DNA from: Psococerastis gibbosa
Taxonomy: Eukaryota; Arthropoda; Insecta; Psocodea; Psocidae
DNA: 64,000 nucleotides
NCBI GenBank assembly: GCA_963971405.1
Contig: OZ020492.1
Coordinates: 6,572,001 to 6,636,000 of the forward strand
Reading direction: 5' to 3'
The position numbers and the translations under genes were made by a program. The first letter of the stretch is position 1. Each line of letters starts with the position of its first letter. Below, piece by piece: positions 24,101-33,580 of this stretch. The notes under the pieces were generated by a model. It was not told the origin of the DNA and did not search any database. It was given only the letters and a program-made list of their open reading frames with translations.

Positions 24101-24340
24101 ACTTTACGCAAATGGGATTTTTTTTTATGGTACATATACTGGGTACGGGCAAAGATATAAAAAATTAAAGAGTACTGATAAGGTACGTTTACCTTACATT
24201 CATTGCTCCCGGGCATGTTGCTGAACACAACATTTCAAATGTATTTATTTTTGGTTAAATAAATAGGTTTATAACAAACCAAATAAATTATCGGTTTTGT
24301 CACATTTTATGGGAAGCAGTAACTAATGAAACATAAAAAA
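20640..24340. other. Intergenic stretch with repeat fragments only
   Basis: Holds a reversed family C SINE at 21117-21220 with a long T-run and a diverged forward copy at 22879-22995. No exon was recognised. Sequence at 22270-22345 (minus) is open but unidentified. Confidence 0.4.
21117..21220 (-). mobile_element. SINE family C, truncated
   Basis: A T-run (poly(A) tail in reverse) of more than 20, then gcattcaaacaattcaatga and atccgattgacctcttcagt. It stops after gcctctgataatacccg, so the 5' half is missing. Confidence 0.7.
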
Positions 24341-24344
24341 AATT

Positions 24345-25343
24345 GTATTTGCATTTCAGGATCCCATGAAATTCATTAATGAAATGAATATACAGTATTT
24401 AAAACTTTCTGATGTTTCATTGAGTCTGTACTTTACACGGAACAGTTGGGGGTAGCGTGAGGCGATTTGGGAAGGGGTATTTGGGAGTTTCCCGTTGTTG
24501 TTGCGTAACTTGTATTCCCAACTAGGGGAAACTCCGATCAGGGAAAAACCCTTGAAATTCACTAAAGGGTATCTGGTAAATTAAAGCAGTATACGTGCCT
24601 ATTAGTGACTGTTGCCCTCTTTTCCGCATTAGATCCAGCACAGGCGCGGATCTACGGGGGGGGGGGGGGGGCTACCATTAGGGTCCTCAAAATGCGTAAA
24701 ACCCTACTATTTCAGTCCTTTTTTTCACAAATTTTCTCCCAGGGGAGACCCTCTTGTGCTCGATTGTATTAATTACCTATAATATAGCACCCTTATTGCT
24801 CTGAAAATGCGTAAAACCCCAATATTTCAACCCTATTTTTCAAAACAAAAATCGAAATTTAATCTTAGCCCCCTCCTTGGTCTCATTCTAGATCCGCGCC
24901 TGATCCAGCATGATAATTATTTACATAACTGTTTGTACTGGATTAGCTTGTTAGGGGAGAAAAACTTTATTTGTATTTCAGGATCCCATGAAATACATTA
25001 ATGAAATGAATATACTATGCATATACAGTATTTAAAACGTTCGTACTTTCTGATGTTTCATTGAGTCTGTACTTCACACGGAACAGTTGGGGGTAGCGTG
25101 AGGCGATTTGCAAGGGAAGGGGGGGGGGGAGTTTGGGAGTTACCCGTCGTTGTTGTGTAACTTGTATTCCCTACTAGGGGAAACCCAGGTCAGGGGAATT
25201 CCCTTTAAATTCCCTAAAGGATGATCTGCCAAATGAAAACTGTATACGCACCTATTACCAACTGCTGCGCTCTTCCCGCATTAGATCTATCATGATAATG
25301 GTTAACACAACTGTGTATACTGGATTAGCTTGTTAGTTAGAGG
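24345..25343. repeat. Direct tandem duplication, ~352-bp unit
   Basis: Unit 1 (from about 24345, excluding the MITE at 24641-24902) and unit 2 (about 24963-25343) share ggatcccatgaaat, ttcattgagtctgtact, cacggaacagttggggg and tactggattagcttgttag in the same order. The ggatcccatg anchors are at 24359 and 24981. Subtracting the 270 bp added by the insertion gives a 352-bp period. Confidence 0.85.
24641..24902. mobile_element. hAT-like MITE, 262 bp, G/C-homopolymer type
   Basis: Ends caggcgcggatcta and tagatccgcgcctg are inverted repeats, with the perfect 8-bp direct repeat atccagca at 24633-24640 and 24903-24910. A long G-run lies near the left end. The second unit of the surrounding duplication has the empty site (atctatca), which confirms the boundaries. 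Confidence 0.92.
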
Positions 25344-25370
25344 CAGATTCTTTTGGAACCGGGTTATTTG

Positions 25371-25790
25371 GGTTGTGACGCAATTGCTTCAATTCTATCG
25401 AATATTGGCGATAATCATGGCAATTTGGACCTTGGAGACCGCTGCTTTTGAAAGGGAGGTCGTGCTTTTGCCAAACCACTACCTCATGTTTTTCAAGTAG
25501 GATAAATAAAATAAATAAATAAATAAGGACTTTTTGTTGTTTCTATTGCTAAGAGGATGTTCCTCTTCTGCCAGGAGCCCTCAATCCTTCTATCTTCCCC
25601 TGGATTTAATAATGTAATAACATGCAGAAAGAGACTTTCCCTCATCACATGGCCGATTTATGTTAGTTTCCGTTTCTTAACCGTCTTAACTTGGTCGGCG
25701 GTTCCTGGAGAATGTAGGGCTAGAACTATGCTCGACAGACGACATCCACCCTGGCACTCTTCTTTCTTCTTCTTTTAATGCCTCTTTTAT
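25371..25790 (-). mobile_element. RTE-type LINE 3' remnant (first copy)
   Basis: Diverged duplicate of the neighbouring 25778-26147 fragment (gaagattggcgat, cttgccaaaccactacctca, tctgccaggagccctcaatc). Frames are broken and an A/TTTA-rich insertion interrupts it. Confidence 0.55.
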
Positions 25791-26147
25791 CGAAGATTGG
25801 CGATCAACATGGCAATTTGTACCTTGGAAACTGCTACTCTGCAAAAGTCGTGCTCTTGCCAAACCACTGCCTCAGGGTTTTCAAACAGGATGTTCTTCTT
25901 CTGCCAGGAGCCCTCAGTCCTTCTATCTTCCCTTGGATTATTACATGCCGAAGGCGATACTTTTTCTCATCACATGGCCGATGCATGTTAGTTTCCGATT
26001 CTTAACCGTCAGCAGCAACTCGGCTTCTGTATTCGTTCGCCTCAGGACCTCAGAATCAAGGACACGATCTCTCCAAGATATGCGTAGCATTCGTCTGTAT
26101 ACCCATATTTCAAATGCACTGATTCTGTTCTCCATAGCTTTCCCCAT
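25778..26147 (-). pseudogene. RTE-type LINE ORF2 C-terminal remnant
   Basis: The minus strand encodes ISAFEIWVYRRMLRISWRDR, VLDSEVLRRTNTEAELLLTV, KNRKLTCIGHVMR, then after a frame break IIQGKIEGLRAPGRRRTSCL. This is the standard end of RTE/BovB-type reverse transcriptases. Related copy on the plus strand at 58690-59130. Confidence 0.75.
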
Positions 26148-28034
26148 ACCTTTAAAAATACTGGGGATTTATACGAAAGTGAGCTTCTATTTCTATTTGT
26201 CCCCATTAAAATTAATATAAGAACCCACTCTAATTCTTCACTTCAGGCCCAAAATGTGCCCCTTCCATAACCATAACTTTAACCACGATAGCAGGAGCAA
26301 CCCTAATTGGCTAGATATACCGGTTTAGTGGTAAAAAAATACACACCATCTGCGTAACTTTGCTAGTTGCTGCTTAAACTGATGCATCGCTTTTGAACTC
26401 TGGTATGAATCCCGTTCGCGTCCAATTTTTCATATCTTCTTCTTCAATTTCATTGCCTGTAAAGGATACCTTGAAGGTACTTGAAGGTACTAGTAAATAA
26501 GTAAGAGTACTATTTAGCACTATTGTTGTTATTGATATCATATTATAACGTATTGTATACAAAAAAAAACTAAAATTCAACTAATTTCTCTCTATGATGT
26601 GATTCAATGTCATGGTCGAAAGCTTAATGTGGTAGGCTAGAGTAAGTCGACGGAAATACTTCTATGGCAATTCATACACCGGGACCGGTTTTTTTTTTCT
26701 TTCAAAGAAACAATTTCTTTCCCGTTGTTTTCTCGCCTCAGGGACTCTTTTGGGGAATATATCTGATGAAACACATAACCTTTGGCTTTTGGTTCAGTCA
26801 ATATGGGGTGTTCCTATATGGTCTGTTGTGAGTATTTACTTTATTTTCTTACCACAATAGAAACTCTATCGAAATAAGGAGTGTTCCTCTAGATTTTGGA
26901 ACGTATTGTGTTGCTGTTACTAACACAGTCACTGTTCCAGTTAGAGTTTTAGCTGTTACTGTAACGCATGTAAATTGATTTCTATATAAAAACGGATAGT
27001 GTGGGCTATCCAGCCGAGTACAATGTATCAAAATGTAGAGGAACACTTCGGCTTTCTATTAATGTCTCAATGATAGCTCATTATCGCTGATCGATGATAA
27101 CAATTACCGATGTTTCCCCCCGCGAACTTGCTCAAAAACCAAAAAACCAACGTTACGGCGCTCTTCGTAGGCCAGATTTTTTGGGGGGAAAATCCAAGCC
27201 AAGTCATTGATTTATCAAAAACCTATTTATGTGCAGACAGAAAAATAGTTATTTTGTAGGCTTAAAAAAACTCAGAACACTTAGAAAGTTCATTAATTTG
27301 GAGGAAAACTTCGAAATACATTTCATTTCTCTCTATTATAAACACAGTAACCAGGACCCCTTAGACACTCTGTCCCATGCCCCCTAATGGTACCCAACAC
27401 AACCCTGCAGTTGTCACGTACAAAAAACTTGTGATATGCAAATAGGTCCTTGAAGATGTATGTCACAAAGACGAAACACAACTTTTCAGCGATATATAAC
27501 TAGGTAAAAGAATTTGAAAACAACAGAACCAACACGTACAGAAGCGATAAAGGCATTCACAGGCCCTTTGGGATTTTCAAAGGGTTAAACCGTTTGGGGG
27601 AGTCTAACTGTATAGTACTTTTTCTAGATTTTCCGAATACATTAGCCAGTTTAAAGGATTAGGATTCAATGTGTGCACATCTTTCTTGAATTCTATGGAA
27701 GCTTCGAATAGGAATAAATATTTTATTCTGCCGAGCTTTGTATGTAAAAATAGCGTGTTGAATTATTATTACAATTGAATTTCTCCAAGTAAATATAACT
27801 TTTAAACGCGTTATTCTTTCCATCTAAAGTATAATAATAAATGTGACAGCATTTCTTGTTTTCAATTCGGGTCTTCAGTTCCTTCTGTTCAGAGCAGTTT
27901 CAAACAACCCATCGCATATATATCTGCAAGGGCGCAGTCTGAAAAAAGCTATGGAAGGGGGGGGGGCGAGAAATCATGCTTACCTGGATCCAGTCCCTGG
28001 TATCTTACATTGTGGTGGAATACAAAAGCACAAT
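26148..28034. other. Intergenic stretch, nothing identified
   Basis: AT-rich, with no recognised exon. A short G-run near 27957 and a C-rich patch near 27116 may be decayed parts of the homopolymer MITE group, but inverted ends were not found. Confidence 0.35.
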
Positions 28035-28333
28035 CAGGGTCGGTCCTGGCCAATCGTGAGGGTGAGGCGAAATCTTTTCATTGCCCCTCCCCCTGTGAAA
28101 AAGGCACCTTAAGGCCTGGTATGCCGATTTTACAGGTGATGACTTATTGAAATTACTCCAAATAGGGGGTTTGGGGTCTTCTGGGGGGGTTCTTTAAATT
28201 TAAGTAAGACTATCGAAAAAACTTTAGATTTTACAAACGAATGGAATTCACAAAACTGTAACCGGCGGCGCCTGGGGGTCCGGGGAAAATTTTTGAAATA
28301 AGCCCGTGATAGTGGGTTTCTTGATTCTCAACG

Positions 28334-28644
28334 TTAAGCTGGCCATTCACGAGGGCTCCAAACGGACTTGCGCCAAGCCAAATGGCTTCTGTTCCATTTT
28401 GCGTTAGCTCTATTTAGAGGGGTCATTCCCGACTACGCTGAACCAGTCGCTCCAGATCTTTCAAATTGTACAGAGTGACGATATGGAAGAGGTACTTTTA
28501 CACTGTACAATTTGAAAGAATATGAGCGACTGGTTCAGCGTAGTCGTGATGACCCCTCTAAATGGCACTAACGCCAAATGGAACAGGACGCGCCATTTGG
28601 CTTGGCGCGAGTCCGCTTGGAGCCCTCGTGAATGGTCAGCTTTA
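28334..28644. repeat. 310-bp foldback palindrome
   Basis: Left arm ttaagctggccattcacgag and right arm ctcgtgaatggtcagcttta. The arms pair over about 125 bp each (ccaagccaaatggc/gccatttggcttgg; gctgaaccagtcgc/gcgactggttcagc; ctttcaaattgtacag/ctgtacaatttgaaag), leaving a loop of about 30 bp near 28480-28500. Nested within the 2.4-kb element. Likely a MITE of another family. Confidence 0.85.
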
Positions 28645-29355
28645 GGCCACGCTCGAGGCCTGACGCAGCCGCGTCATTCTCCTTGTGGACTGCAGCCAAC
28701 CATCTCATTTGATCAGATGCAGAACTGAAATTGGTCTTTGATGTTCCTATTCTAGAAAGGAGGAGTGAAATCCTGAGACAGTGATGTTGTATGCTTTGTT
28801 GTCCGGCCTTTTGGGCAATTATCTAAGTAAAATAGCAAATTTTTTGTGTTGATTTATGGTGGTTTTGTTCGTTTTAAACGGATACATCTTTTGACGTTAC
28901 CTGAAAGTCTAGGAAAGTGTAAATACTCCTAATTTTTGGGCAGAAGACTACTACATTGCCCTTACTACACGGAAAGGACGGTGCTTGTTGAATCAATAAA
29001 GTGAGATAACACAGATAACTGTCTCAATATAAGCATTGACACGTGCTTTAACAAAAGCAAGAGGATATAATGATGTTGCGTTAACTCTACTATATTGAAG
29101 CTTTTCAAAGGACAACTAGTGAGGAATAAGCTACGGAGTGCTGAAAGAACTTACCCTAAGTTTGCCTACTGTAAGTTATTCTCTAATATTTTCTGCAAAC
29201 TTTAAAAATAGTGCTCAGACTGTCTGACCACAAATCAGCTGACATAGTTGTTGTTTATGTAAACTCGTCAGGTAAGCCAACCTATCAGTTTTTAATTTTA
29301 ACAATTGGCGCTCTTTTTTAAATTTTTTTAAAATTTTACGTTGGATTTGTTGGGT

Positions 29356-30006
29356 ATGTCAATGATAGACCCTGATATTGAGAAATTAGCTATATCAGTC
29401 TTTAATTCAATAAAGGAAATCAAAGAGAATCTCCTGATTCCGCAAGAGAGTGTTGACAAGCTAATTAATACAGTATTCACAGCATTTGAAAGACTGAACA
29501 AAGCAGTAGAGAATAATTGTGATCATAAAAAGCAACTTGTAGGCAGAACGGAATTGTACTTGGAAATTGAGAGCGCATATAAATTAAACTTGCATGAAAT
29601 AGCTATCTTGAGAGAAGAAAATGCATCATTAATCGATGGTCAAAAGTGTGAACTACTAGACTGCCTGGCTACTTATGAAATTCAATTGAGGTCCAAAGAA
29701 GAAGAAAAAGAGCAAGCCCAAAAAACTATTGATTTACTTCAGGACAACCTGCCTGCTCTGAGTGCGCTACAATCAATTTCTTTGAACCAAGATGGCGAGA
29801 CCGGATCAATTTCTGCGAATCTAAAAGAGACTGGATTCAGCTCATCTGAACAGCCTGCCTCAGTTAAAATCGTGGATGAAAAAAAGAACAAGAAGAAAGA
29901 AAAGAAGGGGAAAAATAATCGAAGTTCGACGAATGCACCAACACAGCCACCATCTAATGTTTCAGAAGAGAACGCATTTCAAAGCCATTTAGGGTGTTCA
30001 ATGTAG
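29356..30006 (+). pseudogene. Coiled-coil plus basic linker protein (captured gene, part 1)
   Basis: The first in-frame ATG is at 29356 (MSMIDPDIEKLAISVF...). About 216 codons: helical, heptad-rich N-terminal and middle parts (KLINTVFTAFERLNKAV, IAILREENASLIDG, LRSKEEEKEQAQKTIDLLQD), then a Ser-rich stretch and a strongly basic linker, KKNKKKEKKGKNNRS. The frame stops at 30004-30006, but the next frame over continues with a linked domain, so one frameshift near 29960-29990 separates them. Layout resembles ORF1-type proteins of some non-LTR elements (coiled coil then esterase-like domain) or a host gene derived from one. I do not recognise a specific family. Confidence 0.6.
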
Positions 30007-30341
30007 CCAGTCCAAAGTCAAAGGTCTTAATCATGGCAGACAATTACGGAAGGGGCCTATTACCTAAGATACAAGAGCTTCGAGAAACGCACACTGTACA
30101 AGTGGTTTTGAAACCTTATGCAAAATTTTCTGAAGTTACAAGTAGTACCTATATAATGACATGGTCCAAAGATTTTACAATGGCTGACAAAATTTTTATA
30201 GTTGCTGGATCTAATGATAGTGACTGTACAGCAACAAATTTCGAAAGTGCTGACCTTACTGAAATTAACTATATTGCCAAGAAAACTAATGTGTATATGT
30301 TAGGGGTGCCGCAAAGGCTAGATATTTATAGTCAAATATGA
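29960..30341 (+). pseudogene. SGNH/GDSL-like domain fragment (captured gene, part 2)
   Basis: Reads KPFRVFNVASPKSKVLIMAD, then NYGRGL (block I position, Asp-Asn in place of the usual Gly-Asp-Ser), ...ADKIFIVAGSNDSD (block III G-x-N-D form), ...NVYMLGVPQRLD, and stops at 30339-30341. The nucleophile Ser of block I and the C-terminal His block are absent, so it is unlikely to be an active esterase. The frame is open upstream to about 29960 and has no ATG of its own, which fits a frameshifted continuation of the coiled-coil frame. The domain assignment is by pattern only. Confidence 0.55.
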
Positions 30342-30823
30342 CGTCGCATTTTGGCGCCCCCTTCTGGATGGCGCCCAAGGTAGCTCACTCGCTCGCCTTA
30401 CCCTCAGTCGGGCCCTAAGCACAATATATGTTATTTAATCGATTATCGATTCTCCGAATATTTTATTTTGATATTTTATTTCTTTTGTTGTAAGAGTAAG
30501 ACAAAAAATACATTCATATATTCGTTAGTATTCGTTATTTATATCTTCGTCTTCGATGTTCTCTTCGGCTCATGAATTTGGGTGGGGTCCAAACCACCGG
30601 AACCCCCTCCCCCATGCTTTTTTTTTTTTATTAATTGGGGTACAGGTGTTACCTGTGTGCACTTAAGCCTATTGGGCCTATTGTGCCCCCTACAACAAAG
30701 AATCTACACATCTACATCACTTCCTCGAGGCCTATTTCCCTCAGGAGAGCCAGGACCTTGAGGGGATTTAGAAGTGGTAGGTCTTTTACATGTAATTGCA
30801 AGTTTCCCAAGCATGCTGCTCTT

Positions 30824-31120
30824 CTACGTGCGAAGGAGGATATGCTCGGGGTCCTCCGCTCCTTCGTTACAGAATCTGCATGCTCTAGACTCTCTGACAC
30901 CTATGTTGGTCAGATGTCCATTCAAGTTGCAATGCCCAGAGAGGAATCCTGTGATCACACGCAGATGTCTCCTGTTCATATTAATGCATACTTGGGCTCT
31001 TTTGCGCTGGTGGCTTCCCAGGAGCATTTTGGCTTGCCGAAGGCCCGGCAATGAGGTCCAGTATTCAGCCACTTTCAGGTTCTCTTTGCCTTTAACAAAT
31101 CTGCGGGCGAGGGTTTCCCC
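30824..31120 (-). pseudogene. LINE ORF2 C-terminal zinc-knuckle part (frameshifted)
   Basis: Encodes MLLGSHQRKRAQVCINMNRR, GHCNLNGHLTNIGVRES and CRFCNEGAEDPEHILLRT, the usual C2HC end of I-clade ORF2 proteins. It is out of frame with the RNase H part by a small indel. Confidence 0.8.
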
Positions 31121-31126
31121 GACACC

Positions 31127-31858
31127 TCAAAAAGGTTCGGGTCCCGTAAAAGGGGAGGTAGCTCCCCTTTTTGCAAGCTGGTCAGCAACCTCATTGCCTT
31201 CAATGCCTGTGTGCCCAGGCACCCATATCAAGGTAACCTTATTCGCACCGGACAGTATGTCCAGTTTCAATCTACATTCCCTCACTAGTTGTGGGGTGAT
31301 TTTGTATGCTGTTATTGCTTTAAGGGCTGCTTGGCTATCTGACATGATAACAATTCCTCTCGATCTATATTCCCTGTCGAGATTCATTTGCATACATCTG
31401 TCAAGGGCACATAACTCAGCCTGGTAGACTGTAGTTGTCTCCCCAAGAGACTCCAGATATTTCACCCCAGGACCAAAGACGCCAAGACCTGTTCTTGGTC
31501 TTGTACGTCCCAGCCTAGAGCCATCAGTAAACCACTTGATTGTGTGACTATTGAGAATTCCTGTTGATTCGCAGTATTCTTTCTTTGTCCCTAATATAGT
31601 TTCGAATTCCCTCTTAAAACAGTATTTTGGATGAATTCTATCGCTTGGCATATCCAGGCAGTGGTCAGACGTAGTCAGAGAGGCTGAGTCTCTCTTAATT
31701 GCCCTTCCACTCCTTTTTACCCCGCTCCTCGGCTGACGTTTCCACTGCAATATGGAGGGGTGGGAAGTGGGACAGGATTTCATAGCCTCTGTAATGCATA
31801 CACAGGCCAGTCTTTGTACTTTAGTGAGGGTGTCTCTTATATTTTGTACTGCAGTCCT
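31127..31858 (-). pseudogene. LINE ORF2 RNase H domain
   Basis: Begins inside the post-RT region (LTKVQRLACVCITEAMKSCPT). RNase H follows: IKWFTDGSRLG (first Asp), YQAELCALDRC (Glu), IVIMSDSQAALKAI (second Asp), IWVPGHTGIEGNEVADQLA (His/Asp). All four catalytic acids are present. The frame breaks at about 31127-31140 before the zinc-knuckle part. Confidence 0.85.
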
Positions 31859-31879
31859 CTCCCCCATGCTACACCAGTG

Positions 31880-33150
31880 CATATTAATTTATATACAGCA
31901 CCTTTTAATTGGTCGTGAGAAGAGATGATTGGCTTGTGAGATGCTTTCTGCATTATAATTTGGCGGTTCCATAGGGGCACAAAATTAATGCATAAATCCT
32001 ACTATTTCGCAACTGCATTTTCAAAGTTTTTCCCCGGATCCCCTCCCTCCAGCGCTCTCATGGTTTTTTTACATGAAAATATTTCTTTTAGAGTTTATAG
32101 TTTTTATGGACACAATGTTCGCGAACTCACTTTGCTTCGGGGGATAAATTTTTTGTGGATCAGGACACTGCTTGAACCCCCCTCCCTCTAACAAAAATTC
32201 TGGATCCACCATTGGCATTGTAACTATAGTATCTGTCACATAGAATTGTTTTAAAAATTAGTGTATAAAAATGGATATCAACATGCACAATAAAATAAAT
32301 ATATTTCCGCAGTTCAGTTACAAGCATACAATAATAAATTACATTTATACAATCTGGAGTCATACTCCCAACATATACAAGACAGTTGAGTTAGAAGAAT
32401 GAAGAAAGTCCATTAATGGTGAGCAACCTAATACATCTATACACAATTTATTGCTGTAAGAATATAGGTTTGGAATAACCAGTAACTATTATTACTGCAT
32501 TTCGACATCAATTTAATTACGTTTTCTCTATATCTTTTGCCTGCGTCAGTGCGTCGCCAAATGGCCCAACAGCCAAGATTGGGCGCTGGCTAGTAAAATA
32601 TATAATTTTTTCTGTGGAAGTAAGTAATAAATAAAGTTATTCAATTATCAGTTTTTTTAGTATTATATTGAAAATAATACAGTCTTTATATTGACTTAGG
32701 TTATTTCGTTATAACCTAAATTGAAAAGTTTCTATATTCATACTTTATTTATAAGCCAGCGACTTCACTTTCAAGTTCTACGGTGTAAAAAAAAGATGGG
32801 ACATTCAATGAACTCCCGTTACGGATATTTTTTCTAATTTTTGGGGCCACCTGCCACGTCTTATTCGAACAACAAGAGCACGCCATGGGCGCTTCCAAAC
32901 AACAACAAATGGCATGGCTGCAGGGCGTCCTCTGATTGAGACGTGTCAATTAACCAAAGCTATATGCTCTATAAAGACGTGACAGCCGACACCTGAAATT
33001 AAAAATAACAAATCCTGTAGTTGTATCACTATTCACCCTAGTTTAGAAGGGAAAACCAACAAAACATTTAACGATTTACTGCAGAACTCTTGCAGTGTTG
33101 ACCAGCAATAAAGTGGAAGCACACAATTAGCAAATCCCTATAAAAAATGA
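31880..33150. other. Intergenic stretch with a decayed homopolymer-type repeat
   Basis: A C-rich fragment (about 31970-32212) with cccctccctc blocks and ctggatccaccattg resembles one end of the hAT-like MITE group, but a matching left end was not found. The rest is AT-rich with no exon recognised. Confidence 0.4.
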
Positions 33151-33335
33151 TGACTTTTTGTTCTATTACTAAGCCAACCTATCGGAATTAAGGATAAAAG
33201 TACTCCATTGCACACAACTAGGGACCGCCTGCTTTAAACTCCTTCCAAAGCATGCCTAAAAATAGAAGTGAGGGACTTGGACCAACAACTTTTCGGGTGG
33301 AAGTCTGAGTCCTTACCACTTCACTACATGCCCTA
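33150..33335 (-). mobile_element. tRNA-like SINE, family B (diverged)
   Basis: Reverse copy. It begins ttttgttctattactaagcc and contains ccttccaaagcatgcc and cttttcgggtggaagtctga. The B box is eroded. Lies just beyond the 3' end of the filzig gene. Confidence 0.55.
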
Positions 33336-33387
33336 ACATGTACATATCTCGACACATTCTTATTCTTAAATACGTATAAACAATTAT

Positions 33388-33393
33388 TTTATT
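33388..33393 (-). promoter_or_regulatory. Candidate filzig poly(A) signal
   Basis: AATAAA about 20 nt after the stop codon. Another AATAAA (33409-33414) overlaps the stop itself. Confidence 0.45.
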
Positions 33394-33412
33394 TTTTGGC
33401 TTCTATGCTTTA

Positions 33413-33580
33413 TTAAGACTTAACCCCCGTGATACTTTGGAGCCACGGTTTATAGTAGGTGGTTCTCATATAGACACCGGGTAGATATGGCGCAGCGCAT
33501 TTGATACCATGGGAGACGGTACCTAGAAGTACCCAGCGGCCGTTGTCCCTTTCTACCATTAGCGGTCCACCGGAGTCCCC
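33413..33580 (-). CDS. flz: filzig last exon: active-site Ser to C-terminus
   Basis: Acceptor cttttccag|GGGGAC. Encodes GDSGGPLMVERDNGRWVLLG, TVSHGIKCAAPYLPGVYMRT, TYYKPWLQSITGVKS. Stop TAA at 33415-33413. Confidence 0.95.
   Translation of the reverse strand, partial: GDSGGPLMVERDNGRWVLLGTVSHGIKCAAPYLPGVYMRTTYYKPWLQSITGVKS

Larger units (their letters stand above)
28035..30417. mobile_element. 2.4-kb hAT-like element carrying a captured reading frame
   Basis: Flanked by the perfect 8-bp repeat agcacaat (28027-28034 and 30418-30425). The left end is cagggtcggtcctgg. The right end, read inward on the minus strand, is tagggcccgactgagggtaa. Both ends share the sub-terminal gagggtRaggcga. Instead of a transposase it holds a palindrome (28334-28644) and a coiled-coil plus SGNH-like gene (29356-30341). 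The element class is inferred from the target-site length and end sequence; the inverted ends are imperfect. Confidence 0.65.
30619..31858 (-). mobile_element. 5'-truncated LINE with RNase H, 12-bp target-site duplication
   Basis: Flanked by ctcccccatgct at 30607-30618 and 31859-31870. A T-run at 30619-30629 is the reversed poly(A) tail. The element contains the end of an ORF2: a post-RT region, RNase H and a zinc knuckle. The RT itself is lost by 5' truncation. I-like (RNase H-bearing) clade. Confidence 0.9.
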
